Source of the DNA: Chloroflexota bacterium
GTDB lineage: Bacteria; Chloroflexota; Dormibacteria; Dormibacterales; Dormibacteraceae
DNA: 64,000 nucleotides
Reading direction: 5' to 3'
Assembly (NCBI GenBank): GCA_005880795.1
Contig: VBGP01000012.1
Location: 1 to 64,000 of the forward strand
Of this stretch, positions 15,027 to 24,856 are shown in pieces; position 1 is the first letter of the stretch; every line of letters begins with the position of its first letter. The notes under the pieces were generated by a model. It was not told the origin of the DNA and did not search any database. It saw nothing but the letters and a program-made list of their open reading frames with translations. The position numbers and the translations under genes are program-made.

Positions 15027-17270
15027 TCATTCGACCGTCAGCGAGAAATTCCTCCCCTCCCACCCCGTCATGTAGTGAGCGGTCCAGGAGAACTCCGCCC
15101 CGGCAGCAAGCCTGTTGCACGGAACATCGGCAATCCACACCCCAAGCGTCGTGTCCGAAGCGTCGAGCTCGATGTGCGACTGCCAGCCGTCGAACGTGTA
15201 GTGCACTGATGCGGGTCGAGGCAGCTGAACGCGCAGCCGTCTACCCGCCGCAATGCGCGTGATCTGGTGCTTGTGCGACCAAACATAGGCAGGCTCGAGC
15301 GCCGGCCCTTCGGTGTAGCGCCGCCGAGCGGGGGTCACGATGTCGGGGAAGCCGGCGAGGGCGATCGTGACCAGGAGCTCGAGGTATTCAGCGTGCGCCC
15401 AGCCGAGCGGACACGCAGATCCATTTGGCTTGCCGAACTGGAGGCGCTGACCAGGCAGGTCGGGCCCGTCCCAGAGCTGCTCGGGTAACGCCAGACCCTG
15501 GCCTGCGAATCCCTCCAGAGTCCGCACCAGCTCCGCCGCGGGCAGGCCCATGGAGAAGAAGTGCCTCGCCCGCTCGCCGGTCAGAACTGGCCACGCTCGG
15601 CCGCGGCCCCTGCCATCCCACGGCGCACCGTCCTCTTGCTCCCCGTACTGGTCGCCGACGTAACGCCGCCAGCTGGGTCCGGCGGGAAGGCTGACCTTGA
15701 GCGACGTATCGACGCCCTGCAGGCTGCGCAGCACGCGGTCGTCCTTGGGCCGGCGGAGGCCGTACCGAACCAGCTCGAGAAATTCGGGAGCGATCGCGCC
15801 CTCGGCCGGACGCCGATCGGGATCTGAAGCGAGGCGGACGTACTGTCCGTTGGGCATCGAGCACCAGGACTCGACCCGGTCGTTCCAGTAATCGGCCACG
15901 GAGCGGAGATGGCTCGCGGCGACATGCTCACCCGCATCATTCGCGAACTCCGACGCGACGACGAGCGCCGCTATGCAGGTCGCGAGGGTCGAAGGGGAGA
16001 GCCCACCCGCGTCCTCCCATCGGTCGAGCTGCGTGGACGGACCGTCGCGGATGATGAACTGCGCCGCCGGTCGCACCATCGTCGGGTAGGGGTCGTGGTC
16101 GAGGCATCCGGCGACGCCGAGTCGCCACGCAAGGAGGATGGGCAGGGCGACCTGGTCGAGCTCGGTCGACTGCCAATGCGGAGTGCCGTCGAGAAACCAG
16201 TTCTGATACCAGCCTCCGTCGGGGCGCTGCTGCGACTGGAGGTGTCGGAATGCGCGGAGTGCCGCATCGCTGTCACCCGCATCAAGCAACGCGGTTGCGA
16301 TGCGACAGAGGTCTCGCGGCCAAACCAGGTGATAGACGTGGTTGCCGTCGTGGATGGTCTCGCCCCATGGGGCGGCCGGCGCGGCGATGAACGCGCCCGC
16401 GTGCGACTTGTCCTCGAGACAGTGGAGCAGCGCGAATGAGGCGCGAGCCAGGTTGCCCTCGTCACCGCTGACCTTGCCGAGAGCTTGTGGAATCTCTGGT
16501 TGCGCGCGCCACGCGCGTTCGAATGTCTGGCGCACGGTGCCGGCGCCCTTTTGCAATGCGGCGCGGGCCACCTCCTCCGCGTCAGCGCGGGAATGCGCAA
16601 ATCCGATCGCCAGCTGAAAGGACCCGGCGCGGACGCCGATCTCGCCGCCGACCGCCACGTTGCCAGGGCCCGCCCGGTCATACAGGTGGGTCAGCTGGCC
16701 GTCGGCATCGCTGAGGTCGATATGGATGTCGGAGCTGCGGAAGTACCCGACCGTGGCCCGGCTGAAGGGACCGACGATGCAGATCCAGATGTCCTGCTGT
16801 TGCAGCAGGAGGGCCGGCGGATGAGTGTCGATTACGCTGCCGAAATTTCCGTCGGTGCCAGGCTGCCAGTGGGCGGAGGCCTGCAGGTAGAGGCGCAGGT
16901 CGGGGAGCTCGGGGGTGAAGGTTGCCGCCAGCAGCAGAGCGTTTTCCTCGGGGTCGGAGAAGAATTCCTTGGTCAGCCGGTATTCGTGGTGAGTCGTCTC
17001 GACGCGGAAGGCCGGCACGCCTGGGCTGAGCCAGCTGACGGCATGCTGGCCGTCGGCCGAATCGTCAACCGGCGGCGCGCCGCCGGCGGAGACGAAAAAA
17101 CGAAGCTCGTGGAGGGCGACATGGTCGAGAAAAGGGAAAAAGACCTCGCTGAGCGAGCCGTCTGCCAGCGTGTACCAGACTTTGCTCCTCGGACCGGGCG
17201 CCGTACCGAACGCCATCTTGCGTCCAGGCCCCCACATCGGGGGCGCGCCTGGTCCGCCGGGGGCTTCCAT
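15027..17270 (-). CDS. Glycoside hydrolase family 15 (glucoamylase/glucodextranase-like)
   Basis: 747 residues, without an obvious signal peptide. An N-terminal beta-sandwich typical of bacterial GH15 (MAFGTAPGPRSKVWYTLADGSLSEVFFPFLD) precedes the (alpha/alpha)6 barrel: VYHLVWPRDLCRIATALLDAGD, PDGGWYQNWFLDGTPHWQSTELDQVALPI, a first catalytic Glu region QLDRWEDAGGLSPSTLA and a second acid/base region CPLGWAHAEYLELL. These enzymes release glucose from the non-reducing ends of alpha-glucans. CATACT ends 9 nt before the ATG with no Shine-Dalgarno, so the mRNA may be leaderless. The gene stands alone, convergent with the hypothetical at 14067. Confidence 0.9.
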   Translation of the reverse strand: MEAPGGPGAPPMWGPGRKMAFGTAPGPRSKVWYTLADGSLSEVFFPFLDHVALHELRFFVSAGGAPPVDDSADGQHAVSWLSPGVPAFRVETTHHEYRLTKEFFSDPEENALLLAATFTPELPDLRLYLQASAHWQPGTDGNFGSVIDTHPPALLLQQQDIWICIVGPFSRATVGYFRSSDIHIDLSDADGQLTHLYDRAGPGNVAVGGEIGVRAGSFQLAIGFAHSRADAEEVARAALQKGAGTVRQTFERAWRAQPEIPQALGKVSGDEGNLARASFALLHCLEDKSHAGAFIAAPAAPWGETIHDGNHVYHLVWPRDLCRIATALLDAGDSDAALRAFRHLQSQQRPDGGWYQNWFLDGTPHWQSTELDQVALPILLAWRLGVAGCLDHDPYPTMVRPAAQFIIRDGPSTQLDRWEDAGGLSPSTLATCIAALVVASEFANDAGEHVAASHLRSVADYWNDRVESWCSMPNGQYVRLASDPDRRPAEGAIAPEFLELVRYGLRRPKDDRVLRSLQGVDTSLKVSLPAGPSWRRYVGDQYGEQEDGAPWDGRGRGRAWPVLTGERARHFFSMGLPAAELVRTLEGFAGQGLALPEQLWDGPDLPGQRLQFGKPNGSACPLGWAHAEYLELLVTIALAGFPDIVTPARRRYTEGPALEPAYVWSHKHQITRIAAGRRLRVQLPRPASVHYTFDGWQSHIELDASDTTLGVWIADVPCNRLAAGAEFSWTAHYMTGWEGRNFSLTVE

Positions 17271-17330
17271 CGGATGCTAAGTATGGAGAGACCATGGGCT
17301 CGATAGAATCGAGCGGCGGTCCGCCTTGTC

Positions 17331-17423
17331 GGGGAGGTGGCTGAGTGGCCGAAAGCACCCGCCTGCTAAGCGGGTAGGGGGTGTAAAGCTCCCTCGAGGG
17401 TTCGAATCCCTCCCTTCCCGCCA
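17331..17423 (+). tRNA. tRNA-Ser (anticodon GCT)
   Basis: A 93-nt type II tRNA. Acceptor GGGGAGG pairs with CCTTCCC (one G-U), discriminator G and encoded CCA. D arm GTGGCTGAGTGGCCGAAAGCAC, anticodon stem around CTGCTAA (anticodon GCT at about 17365), a long variable arm, and GGTTCGAATCC in the T arm. Reads AGC/AGU serine codons. The 3' part of the minus-strand membrane-protein ORF is antisense to it. Confidence 0.95.
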
Positions 17424-17917
17424 TTCCGAGGGGGACGCGCAGCCGCGACTGTGCACTCTGTTCGGTATCCGATGCGTGCGATACCTAACAGACCGCACAT
17501 CCGGCGATCGGGGTCAGGTCGACGCGTAGCCTGAACCAAGTTGTACAAGCGCGCGGTGGCGTATAGGGCGAGCAGGACACCGATCGCGAAGAACGCCCAA
17601 GACCAACGCTTTACCGCGGCGACAATCACCGCCATCGCGATCGCGACGGTTAGGACCGTGCGGCCGTATATGTCGAGCGACTCCAGCAGGACGTCATGCA
17701 GCGAGCCTGGCGCCGGGAGCGGCCACCCCCACCAATGGACTTGCGGACCTCCCGGGTTGACCATGTTGTCCCACCAGTTCCATGCCGAGGCTACCCAGTA
17801 CGGATAGCTCACGGAATAAAGGACCTGGGCCATGGCGAGGGCGATCACGGCGACCTGCAACGGCCTGGTCCAGGATGTTGCGCTGCGCACCATTCGCGTA
17901 GCGTTCACATTAGCCAT
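17366..17917 (-). CDS. Small membrane protein whose reading frame ends antisense to tRNA-Ser
   Basis: 183 residues as an open frame. Two or three transmembrane helices are clear (about residues 18-40, 85-107 and 110-130), with Trp-rich YPYWVASAWNWWDNMVNPGGPQVHWWGWPLP between them. The family is not recognised. The last 20 or so residues (GGKGGIRTLEGALHPLP) are simply the antisense of the tRNA-Ser gene, so the natural C-terminus is probably shorter or the stop codon has been lost. Divergent from the hydrolase gene and probably controlled by the paired palindromes between them. Confidence 0.6.
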   Translation of the reverse strand: MANVNATRMVRSATSWTRPLQVAVIALAMAQVLYSVSYPYWVASAWNWWDNMVNPGGPQVHWWGWPLPAPGSLHDVLLESLDIYGRTVLTVAIAMAVIVAAVKRWSWAFFAIGVLLALYATARLYNLVQATRRPDPDRRMCGLLGIARIGYRTECTVAAARPPRNGGKGGIRTLEGALHPLPA

Positions 17918-17957
17918 CGGTGCCTCCGTTTAACCGAGTGCGCTCTCCCAATCCCCG

Positions 17958-17973
17958 GATAGTCCGGACTATC
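17958..17973. promoter_or_regulatory. Palindromic operator-like site 1
   Basis: GATAGTCCGGACTATC is a perfect 16-bp palindrome in the divergent region between the membrane-protein and hydrolase genes. Its CGGATAGTCCGGA core is repeated exactly 42 bp further on (site 2). This fits a dimeric transcription factor. No regulator gene is adjacent. Confidence 0.6.
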
Positions 17974-17997
17974 GAGAACTTCCCGCGGTCCGATGCA

Positions 17998-18017
17998 CGG
18001 ATAGTCCGGAGTATCCG
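17998..18017. promoter_or_regulatory. Palindromic operator-like site 2
   Basis: CGGATAGTCCGGAGTATCCG is palindromic except for one changed position per half. Its centre is 42 bp from that of site 1, four helical turns, so both sites face the same side of the DNA. It ends 62 bp before the hydrolase start. Confidence 0.6.
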
Positions 18018-18079
18018 ACGCACTAGGGCGAGCTTTAGGGCCAAATCGCTCAGAAAGGCCTCCCGGTAGACTGCGGATC

Positions 18080-19549
18080 GTGACGCGCCGGGTCTGGGGG
18101 TTCATGGTGCTCGTCGCGCTCCTTCTGGCGGCCTGCACCCTGAAGAGCCCGGTCGCGACGCATAGCCCCACTCCCTCTCACGCGGCCGGCAAGGTCGCGT
18201 GGAGCGATTGCGGTGGCGGATTCCAGTGCGGAACCCTTCAGGTCCCACTCGATTACTCGCAGGCCGGTGGGCGGACCATACCTCTCGCCTTGATCCGCAA
18301 GCGGGCGACAGGCTCGAACCGCATCGGATCGATGTTGCTCAACCCCGGTGGCCCCGGTGAGTCCGGGGTTCAGTTCTTGCGTGAGGACATCACGTCCCTC
18401 GCCAATCTGAATCGCCGCTTTGACGTGGTCGCATGGGATCCACGAGGCGTCGGTGCCAGCACCCCCGTGACGTGCGTCGACGCTTCGAAGATGGACACGT
18501 ATCTCTCCCTCGACGCGGTGCTCGACGACCCGCAAGAAAAGCAAGCGGCAATCCAGGCCGACAAAGACTTTGCCGCCGGGTGCGAGAGCCGAAGCGGAGA
18601 TCTCCTGCCCTTCATGGACTCCGCGAGCACGGCGAGGGACATGGACCAGATCCGCGCCGCGGTCGGCGACACGAAGCTCACGTATCTCGGCTTTTCCTAT
18701 GGCACGTACATCGGCCAGTGGTATGCCCACCTGTTTCCCACTCACGTCCGGGCCCTTTCATTGGATGGGGTCGTGGATCCCGCGGTGAACGCCAACGACA
18801 GCCTTCTCGGACAGCTGGTCGGCTTTGAGCAGAACCTGCAGGCCTTTCTTACCGACTGCAAGGCAAGGTCGAACTGTCTGTACAACAAGGCAGGGGATCC
18901 GGCGAGCAAGCTGACTGCCCTCATGAGCCGGCTCGACACCACCCCTATGCAAGTCGGCAACCGGCTGCTGACACGGTCGCTGGCCATGACTGGCGTGCTC
19001 CAGGCGCTTTACAGCCAGAGCCTGTGGAACGCGCTTGACCAGGGACTCACGGCCGCCGATCGAGGCGATGGGCGGATCCTGTTGCTGATCGCCGACGCTT
19101 ACAACCAGCGCAACTCGGATGGCACGTACGGCAACCTGTTCAACGGCGCCTTCGGCGCCGCGTACTGCCTCGACTTTCCATCCTCGCCGGACATCGCGAC
19201 CTACGACGCACTCGGTACCGCGTACACGAAGGCATCGCCGTTTTTTGGGCCGTGGAGCCAGTACTCGAACCTGCAGTGCGGGTTGTGGCCGGCCAAACCG
19301 AAAAACAAGCAGGGACCTCTGACCGCCGAGGGGGCACCACCCATTCTTCTGGTCGGAGGCACGAACGACCCCGCCACGCCGTACGTGGACGCGCAGGCGG
19401 TGAACAGACAGATCGCGGGCTCTGTTTTGCTTACGCGCCAGGGCAACGGCCACACGTCATACGACTCGAGCATGTGCTCTCACGCGGCCGAGGACAGTTA
19501 CCTGATCGACCTCACGCTGCCTGCTGCGGGAACGATCTGTTCTAGTTAG
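18080..19549 (+). CDS. Secreted alpha/beta-hydrolase, tripeptidyl-aminopeptidase-like lipoprotein
   Basis: 489 residues from GTG. Signal peptide with lipobox [10 protein letters not shown] near residue 20, so a lipid-anchored surface enzyme. Alpha/beta-hydrolase fold of the S33/TAP type: [15 protein letters not shown] (oxyanion region), [15 protein letters not shown], nucleophile elbow [18 protein letters not shown], acid region [13 protein letters not shown] and the final His in QGNGHTSYD. Six or more Cys outside the lipobox suggest disulfides. Homologues remove short peptides from protein N-termini or hydrolyse esters; the substrate is not evident. Likely regulated by the two palindromes upstream. 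Confidence 0.88.
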   Translation: MTRRVWGFMVLVALLLAACTLKSPVATHSPTPSHAAGKVAWSDCGGGFQCGTLQVPLDYSQAGGRTIPLALIRKRATGSNRIGSMLLNPGGPGESGVQFLREDITSLANLNRRFDVVAWDPRGVGASTPVTCVDASKMDTYLSLDAVLDDPQEKQAAIQADKDFAAGCESRSGDLLPFMDSASTARDMDQIRAAVGDTKLTYLGFSYGTYIGQWYAHLFPTHVRALSLDGVVDPAVNANDSLLGQLVGFEQNLQAFLTDCKARSNCLYNKAGDPASKLTALMSRLDTTPMQVGNRLLTRSLAMTGVLQALYSQSLWNALDQGLTAADRGDGRILLLIADAYNQRNSDGTYGNLFNGAFGAAYCLDFPSSPDIATYDALGTAYTKASPFFGPWSQYSNLQCGLWPAKPKNKQGPLTAEGAPPILLVGGTNDPATPYVDAQAVNRQIAGSVLLTRQGNGHTSYDSSMCSHAAEDSYLIDLTLPAAGTICSS

Positions 19550-22137
19550 GCGACTGAGGCGCCGGCGCGAGCCCTTGCTTTGGCGAAGACCAGCTCGCCA
19601 CCCCTGGCATCGACGTCGATTACGTCGCCGTCGCTGAACTGACCTTCGAGCAGCTGCATCGCGAGCGGATCCTGCACGAGACGCTGAATCGTCCGCTTCA
19701 ACGGCCGCGCTCCGTAAACCGGATCCCAGCCGCGCTCGATGAGAAGCCTGCGTGCCGGCTCCGTGAGGACCAGGATGATCTTGCGCTCGTCGAGGCGCTT
19801 CTGCAGCCGCGCGAGCTGGATGTCCACGATCGCGCCGAGCTGATCCTGGGTCAGAGGCTTGAACACGATGATGTCGTCGACGCGGTTCAAGAACTCGGGC
19901 CGGAAGTGGTCGCGCAGCACCCCCATGACCGCCTCGCGCACCTCGTCGAACGGCCGGTTCGCCATCTCCTGGATCAGCTGGCCTCCAAGGTTGGAGGTCA
20001 TGATCAAGACCGCGTTGCGAAAGTCGACCGTACGGCCCTGACCGTCGGTCAGGCGTCCGTCGTCGAGGATCTGCAGCAAAACGTTGAACACGTCGGGGTG
20101 CGCCTTCTCGATCTCGTCGAACAGCACCACCGAGTACGGCCTGCGCCGCACCGCCTCGGTCAGCTGGCCGCCTTCGTCGTACCCGACGTAGCCGGGCGGC
20201 GCACCGATCATGCGGGCCACGGTGTGCTTCTCCTGGTACTCCGACATGTCGAGCCGGATCAGCGCCTGCTCGTCATCGAACAGGAACTCCGCCAGAGCGC
20301 GCGCGAGCTCGGTCTTGCCGACGCCGGTTGGGCCGAGGAAGATGAAGGAGCCGACGGGCCGGTTCGGGTCGGCAAGACCTGAGCGCGATCGACGGACAGC
20401 GTTGGCCACGGCGGTGACCGCTTCGTCCTGGCCGATCACGCGGTCGTGCAGGCGCGCCTCCATCTGGATGAGCTTCGCGACCTCGCCTTCCATCAGCCTC
20501 GAGACAGGGATGCCCGTCCACTTGGCGACGATCTGCGCGATGTCCTCCTCGCTCACCTCTTCCTTCAGCAGCGGGTGTCCGGCCTGCAGCTGGCCGAGCC
20601 GGCGGTTCGCCTCCTCGAGCTGCTTTTCGATCTCGACCGCCTTGCCGTAGCGAAGCTCGGCGGCCTTTGCGAAGTCCGCGGCCCGCTCCGCGCGTTCCGC
20701 GTCCGCGCGGACCTCTTCGAGCTTGGCCTTGAGGCTGCGGATCTTGGCAATGACCTCTTTCTCCTGGTTCCAGCGAGAGCGAAGCGCGGTTCGTTCCTCG
20801 GAGAGACCTGCCAGCTGCTTTTCGATGCCGGCCAGGCGATCCTTGGATGCCCGGTCGGTCTCCTTCTTCAGCGCCTGGCGCTCGATCTCGAGCTGGCGGA
20901 TCTGGCGCTCGAGCTCGTCGAGCTCGGCGGGCATGGAGTCGATCTCAGTGCGGAGACGGGCCGCCGCCTCGTCGATGAGGTCGATTGCCTTGTCAGGGAG
21001 GAAGCGATCGGTGATGTAGCGGTTCGAGAGCACGGCGGCCGCCACGATGGCCGTGTCCTTGATCCGGACACCGTGGTGGACCTCGTACTTCTCGCGCAGG
21101 CCGCGCAGGATGCTGACCGTGTCCTCGACGGACGGCTGGTCGACGAGGACCGGCTGGAAACGGCGCTCGAGCGCCGCGTCCTTCTCAATGTGCTTGCGGT
21201 ACTCGTCGAGAGTGGTCGCGCCGATGGCACGCAGATCGCCGCGGGCCAGGGCGGGCTTGAGTAGGCTGGCGGCGTCGATCGCTCCTTCCGCGGCGCCGGC
21301 TCCGACCAGAGTGTGCAGCTCGTCGATGAACAGCACGACCTGGCCGTTTGAGCCCTCGATCTCCTTCAGGACGGCTTTCAGGCGGTCTTCGAACTCGCCT
21401 CGAAACTTCGTGCCGGCGACGAGCGCGCCGAGGTCGAGCGCGATGACCCGCTTGCCTTTCAACCCCTCGGGCACGTCGCCCTGGGCGATGCGCTGCGCGA
21501 GGCCCTCTGCGATTGCCGTCTTGCCGACGCCGGGCTCGCCGATGAGGACTGGGTTGTTCTTGGTCCGCCGGGAGAGCACCTGGATGACGCGCCGGATCTC
21601 CTCGTCACGGCCGATGACCGGGTCGAGCTTGCCTTCCCGGGCCAGCTTGGTCAGGTCGCGGCCGTACTTCTCCAGCGCCTGGTACTTGGACTCCGGGTTC
21701 TGGTCGGTGACCCGCTGGTTTCCCCTGACCTCGCGCAGCGCGCGGAGCAGGTTCTCGTGGGTCGCGCCGGCGTCTTTGAGGATCTGCCGGTCGGCGAGCG
21801 CGAGAAGCAGGTGCTCGGTCGAGATGTACTCGTCCTTGAGACGACCGGCTTCACGCTCCGCCTGCTCGAGGTGCTTGCTCAGCGCCTCACCCAGGTAGGG
21901 GTTTCCACCGCCGCTGACCTTGGGGAATCGCTCGATGGCCGAGACCAGCGCCGGCTGAAGGGCCTGCGCCGACGCGCCGGCACGCTCGAGGATCGTGCGA
22001 GCGACACCCTCGTCCTGCCGGATCAGTGCGAGCAGGAGATGCTCGGGCTCCACGGCCTGGTTTCCGGTTTCGCGCGCGAGCTCGGCAGCCTGCTGCAGAG
22101 CCTCGAGTGCCTTTTCCGTGAACCTTTCTTGTCTCAC
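19546..22137 (-). CDS. clpB: ATP-dependent chaperone ClpB
   Basis: 863 residues from GTG at 22137 ([17 protein letters not shown]); the track extension to 22281 is upstream DNA. Double Clp_N repeat, NBD1 with [14 protein letters not shown] and [21 protein letters not shown], the coiled-coil M domain (about 400-530), NBD2 with [22 protein letters not shown], and a C-terminal D2-small domain. The M domain separates it from ClpA/ClpC. It disaggregates proteins with DnaK. No HrcA/CIRCE-like element is visible. A GATAAC hexamer ends 7 nt before the start and no Shine-Dalgarno is present, so it may be leaderless. Shares its upstream region with divergent fpg. Confidence 0.95.
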   Translation of the reverse strand: MRQERFTEKALEALQQAAELARETGNQAVEPEHLLLALIRQDEGVARTILERAGASAQALQPALVSAIERFPKVSGGGNPYLGEALSKHLEQAEREAGRLKDEYISTEHLLLALADRQILKDAGATHENLLRALREVRGNQRVTDQNPESKYQALEKYGRDLTKLAREGKLDPVIGRDEEIRRVIQVLSRRTKNNPVLIGEPGVGKTAIAEGLAQRIAQGDVPEGLKGKRVIALDLGALVAGTKFRGEFEDRLKAVLKEIEGSNGQVVLFIDELHTLVGAGAAEGAIDAASLLKPALARGDLRAIGATTLDEYRKHIEKDAALERRFQPVLVDQPSVEDTVSILRGLREKYEVHHGVRIKDTAIVAAAVLSNRYITDRFLPDKAIDLIDEAAARLRTEIDSMPAELDELERQIRQLEIERQALKKETDRASKDRLAGIEKQLAGLSEERTALRSRWNQEKEVIAKIRSLKAKLEEVRADAERAERAADFAKAAELRYGKAVEIEKQLEEANRRLGQLQAGHPLLKEEVSEEDIAQIVAKWTGIPVSRLMEGEVAKLIQMEARLHDRVIGQDEAVTAVANAVRRSRSGLADPNRPVGSFIFLGPTGVGKTELARALAEFLFDDEQALIRLDMSEYQEKHTVARMIGAPPGYVGYDEGGQLTEAVRRRPYSVVLFDEIEKAHPDVFNVLLQILDDGRLTDGQGRTVDFRNAVLIMTSNLGGQLIQEMANRPFDEVREAVMGVLRDHFRPEFLNRVDDIIVFKPLTQDQLGAIVDIQLARLQKRLDERKIILVLTEPARRLLIERGWDPVYGARPLKRTIQRLVQDPLAMQLLEGQFSDGDVIDVDARGGELVFAKARARAGASVA

Positions 22138-22195
22138 GTAAGGAGTTATCCCAAGCCTTTTCTGGGCCCAAACAGACTTTCCGTATCTTGACGGC

Positions 22196-23023
22196 ATGCC
22201 TGAGCTGCCCGAACTGGAGGCCCTCCGTATCCGGATCGGACCTCGCGTCGAGGGGAAGCTGATCACCGCCGCCACGGTCAACCCGAAGAAGGCGCACCTG
22301 CTGCGCTACCCCGTGGATAATTTCGCGCTCGAGCTGCCCGCGCGCCGCATCACCTCGCTCACGCGCCGCGGCAAGCACATGGTGTTCGCGACCGAGCTGG
22401 GCGGCGGAGGGTCTCCGCGATGGCTCGTCATCAACCCGATGCTCGGCGGTCGATTCCAGGTGGCCGGCGGCGAGACACCGGTTCCGGCCACCGAGGTTTT
22501 CACGCTTCGGATCGAGGGCAAGACCGAGCTCCGCTACCTGGACTTCCGGGACATGGGCCGCATCTACTGGGTCCAGGATTGCGCGCGCGAGGTGCCGGCC
22601 TGGGAGGGGCAGGGGCCGGAAGCGGACTCGGTCGCCGCGATGGGCCTCGACGTGTTTCGCAAGCGGCTGCGGCGGTTTCGCGACGAGCTGAAGGACCTGC
22701 TGCGGAACCAAGAGTTCCTGGCGGGGATCGGCAATGCGTACTCGGACGAGATCCTGTTCGAGGCGCGGTTGCTGCCATTACGGCGGCGGGCGTCGGTGAA
22801 ACCGGAAGAGGAGGAGGCGCTGTTTCGCGCGATTCCACTCGTGCTATCCCGAGCGGTGGAGGCGATTCTGGCCAACCCCAATTACGAGGAGTCGAAGCAG
22901 GACCGCTCGTTCATGGCCGTGCACATGAAAGGTGGAAAGACCTGCCCGCGGTGCGGGCACCGGATCAGCCAGCTGGGTTCGAACCGCGAGCCGCTGAACT
23001 TCTGCCGGGGCTGCCAGCTCTAA
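22196..23023 (+). CDS. mutM: Formamidopyrimidine-DNA glycosylase family (Fpg/Nei)
   Basis: 275 residues. Begins [10 protein letters not shown], with the catalytic Pro2 and Glu3 of the family. The beta-hairpin lysine lies in [13 protein letters not shown]; the helix-two-turn-helix region includes [23 protein letters not shown]; the C-terminal zinc finger is CPRCGHR...NFCRGCQL. It removes oxidised bases such as 8-oxoguanine and cleaves the abasic site. The phosphate-binding Asn in [11 protein letters not shown] is present. Fpg and Nei cannot be told apart with certainty here. No Shine-Dalgarno lies before the ATG. Confidence 0.88.
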   Translation: MPELPELEALRIRIGPRVEGKLITAATVNPKKAHLLRYPVDNFALELPARRITSLTRRGKHMVFATELGGGGSPRWLVINPMLGGRFQVAGGETPVPATEVFTLRIEGKTELRYLDFRDMGRIYWVQDCAREVPAWEGQGPEADSVAAMGLDVFRKRLRRFRDELKDLLRNQEFLAGIGNAYSDEILFEARLLPLRRRASVKPEEEEALFRAIPLVLSRAVEAILANPNYEESKQDRSFMAVHMKGGKTCPRCGHRISQLGSNREPLNFCRGCQL

Positions 23024-23068
23024 ACGATTCGGTTCGTTTTGCGCGAAACCGTCCTTTCGAGTCGCGCG

Positions 23069-23089
23069 AAAGGAGCCTTCTGCGCAAAA
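23069..23089 (-). repeat. Short dispersed repeat (TTTTGCGCAGAA core), copy 2
   Basis: Reverse-orientation match to 455..475, in the short gap between fpg and the DUF2277 gene. The surrounding 60 bp contain CGTTTTGCGC and GCGCAAAAGG as an imperfect inverted repeat, so it may also form the transcript end shared by the two convergent genes. Confidence 0.35.
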
Positions 23090-23107
23090 GGCACGTAATT
23101 CCGCCGG

Positions 23108-23326
23108 TTAGGCGTGGTGTCCGGCCAGGTTCCCCGCGACGCTCGCCAGCAGGCGTTGCGAAGCGACCGCGATCTCGTCGACCGCCTTCTCGAACGCCGC
23201 CTCGTGGCGGGTCGACGGCTTTCCAAACCCGCTCACCTTGCGTACGAACTGGCGCGCGGCGGCGCGGATCTCGTCATCGGTGGCTACGACGTCGGCGTGA
23301 CGGAGGGTCTTGATGCTTCGGCACAT
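23108..23326 (-). CDS. DUF2277 family small protein
   Basis: 72 residues from MCRSIKTLR, which is the usual DUF2277 N-terminus; the longer ORF start is rejected. Conserved pieces: MCRSIKTL, ATDDEIRAAARQFVRKVSGFGKPS, and AFEKAVDEIAVASQRLL. The domain is an all-helical small protein of unknown function, often found in actinobacteria and Chloroflexi. Convergent with fpg. Confidence 0.85.
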   Translation of the reverse strand: MCRSIKTLRHADVVATDDEIRAAARQFVRKVSGFGKPSTRHEAAFEKAVDEIAVASQRLLASVAGNLAGHHA

Positions 23327-23348
23327 GGTCCACAACGATAGAGAGCGC

Positions 23349-24023
23349 TCACCCGCCGCGGTGCGGCGGCAGCTCAGGAAGGTCGGGCGGCGCAAGCCGC
23401 GTCGGGTCGATCCCCGCCCGCTTCAGCATCGCGGTAGCGAGGCGGTCGTACCGGTGCTCGGCCAGGTCGCCCACCGGGTCGGGCGAAGCGCGCATGAGCT
23501 GACGGAAGCTCAGGGAAGAGACCGCGCGATAGGCCAACACCGCACGCGCCGCGTCAGCCCGCCCCGTCATCGAAGCGATCCGGACGAAGGCCAGCGCCGC
23601 CCCGGTCTCGCGCATGTCGCTCCAGCGCCAGCCGGCATAGGGTGCCAGCACGAGAAGGATCGGCGGCAACGCCACGAGTAGGGCCAGGATGATCGCGACC
23701 TTGATGATCGCGTCATGGATGTTCTGGCCTGCTGCGACCAGCGGGTCGCCGGAGTAATGGCGCAGCGTGTCAGCGGTGTCCTGCAGGAACTTGGTCAGGA
23801 TCGGGATCCCGCCTGGGACGGCCTTGCGGAAGGCGGCGATCCACTGGTTGAACGTCATGCCTGTGTTCTTGATCCCGTCGGCGATCACCTCGAGGCCCAT
23901 CACCGTCTGGTAGATCAGAAAACCGAGGTACGCCCAGGCGACCGTCCACACGAACACGGTCGTATCGGCCACGACGCGCAGGAAGGCGGGCCAGCGCCGG
24001 TCCGGGTAGACCTTGAGCATCAT
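23349..24023 (-). CDS. Hypothetical two-helix membrane protein
   Basis: 224 residues, not recognised. A short basic N-terminus, a transmembrane helix at about residues 20-45 (FVWTVAWAYLGFLIYQTVMGL), a central extracytoplasmic-looking segment (residues 50-105), a second helix (AIIKVAIILALLVALPPILLVLAP), and a cytosolic tail with DPVGDLAEHRYDRLATAMLKRAGID. Layout suggests a membrane-anchored accessory protein. It sits 22 bp upstream of the DUF2277 gene on the same strand. Confidence 0.6.
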   Translation of the reverse strand: MMLKVYPDRRWPAFLRVVADTTVFVWTVAWAYLGFLIYQTVMGLEVIADGIKNTGMTFNQWIAAFRKAVPGGIPILTKFLQDTADTLRHYSGDPLVAAGQNIHDAIIKVAIILALLVALPPILLVLAPYAGWRWSDMRETGAALAFVRIASMTGRADAARAVLAYRAVSSLSFRQLMRASPDPVGDLAEHRYDRLATAMLKRAGIDPTRLAPPDLPELPPHRGG

Positions 24024-24063
24024 CTCCCCCCGGACGATAAGTCACCGGCGAGAAAAGCGAGCC

Positions 24064-24804
24064 TTAACCGATCGCGAAATCGACCTCGACGGTGACCTGG
24101 ACCTCCAGCTGCCCCACGGGGACCTGCGACGGAGCCGTCTGAGCGGCGCCCGCGTAGGCGATCGGGTAAGGACTCCGGCTGGTCGACGAGAGGTCGCTGA
24201 CCTGGATCACCTGGCCCAGCCTCACCCCGGCCGCGGAAGCCATGGCGGTCGCCTTGGCTCGAGCGTCGGCGATGGCCAGCGATCGGGCCTCGGCTTGCGC
24301 GGGCTTCCAATCAGCCAGGCCGAAGCCGACCGAGATGTTGGTCGCGCCGCCCTCCTGCACGATCGCATCCAGAGCCTTCCCGACCGTATCGACGTTGTGC
24401 CACTTCACGGCGAGCTGTTCGCTCGCGCGGTACCCGGTGATGGCCTGTCCCTGCGGCGCGTAGACAGGTCCGATCCAATAGCCGGTCGTGTTGACGTCCG
24501 CATCTGGGACGCCGAGTGCCTTGATCCGCGCGATCAACTTGGCCGCTTTCCCGGCCAGGTCGGCCTGTGCGGCGGAGGCGGTCGAACCGTTCGATTCGAT
24601 GGCGGCCGCGACAACAGCCAGGTCGGGCTTCTTCGACACGATCCCGTCGCCGCTGGTCAGGACCGCCGGCTGGCTGGTCGAAGACGACGTCGACAGCGAC
24701 GGCGAGCTGGTCAAAACAACTGGCCGGCCGAAAGTGATTACAAGCGCCGCAACGATCACGGAGCAAGTGACGGCGATTCCGAGCGGGACGAGGTTGACTC
24801 GCAT
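24064..24804 (-). CDS. SIMPL (DUF541) domain exported protein
   Basis: 246 residues from MRVNLVPLGIAV, preceded by GGCGAG; the longer ORF start is rejected. An N-terminal signal anchor (residues 5-27) and a Ser/Thr linker precede a DUF541 domain: SGDGIVSKKPDLAVVAAAIESNGSTASAAQAD, the ALGVPDADVNTTGYWIGPVY segment, and SLAIADARAKATAMASAAGVRLGQVIQVSD. SIMPL proteins form periplasmic or surface assemblies whose role is not settled. Divergent from the CDP-alcohol phosphatidyltransferase, 52 bp away. Confidence 0.85.
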   Translation of the reverse strand: MRVNLVPLGIAVTCSVIVAALVITFGRPVVLTSSPSLSTSSSTSQPAVLTSGDGIVSKKPDLAVVAAAIESNGSTASAAQADLAGKAAKLIARIKALGVPDADVNTTGYWIGPVYAPQGQAITGYRASEQLAVKWHNVDTVGKALDAIVQEGGATNISVGFGLADWKPAQAEARSLAIADARAKATAMASAAGVRLGQVIQVSDLSSTSRSPYPIAYAGAAQTAPSQVPVGQLEVQVTVEVDFAIG

Positions 24805-24856
24805 CTCGCCGACACAACGATCCTCGCGAGCCCGAGGTAACACATACTCGTCGGTG

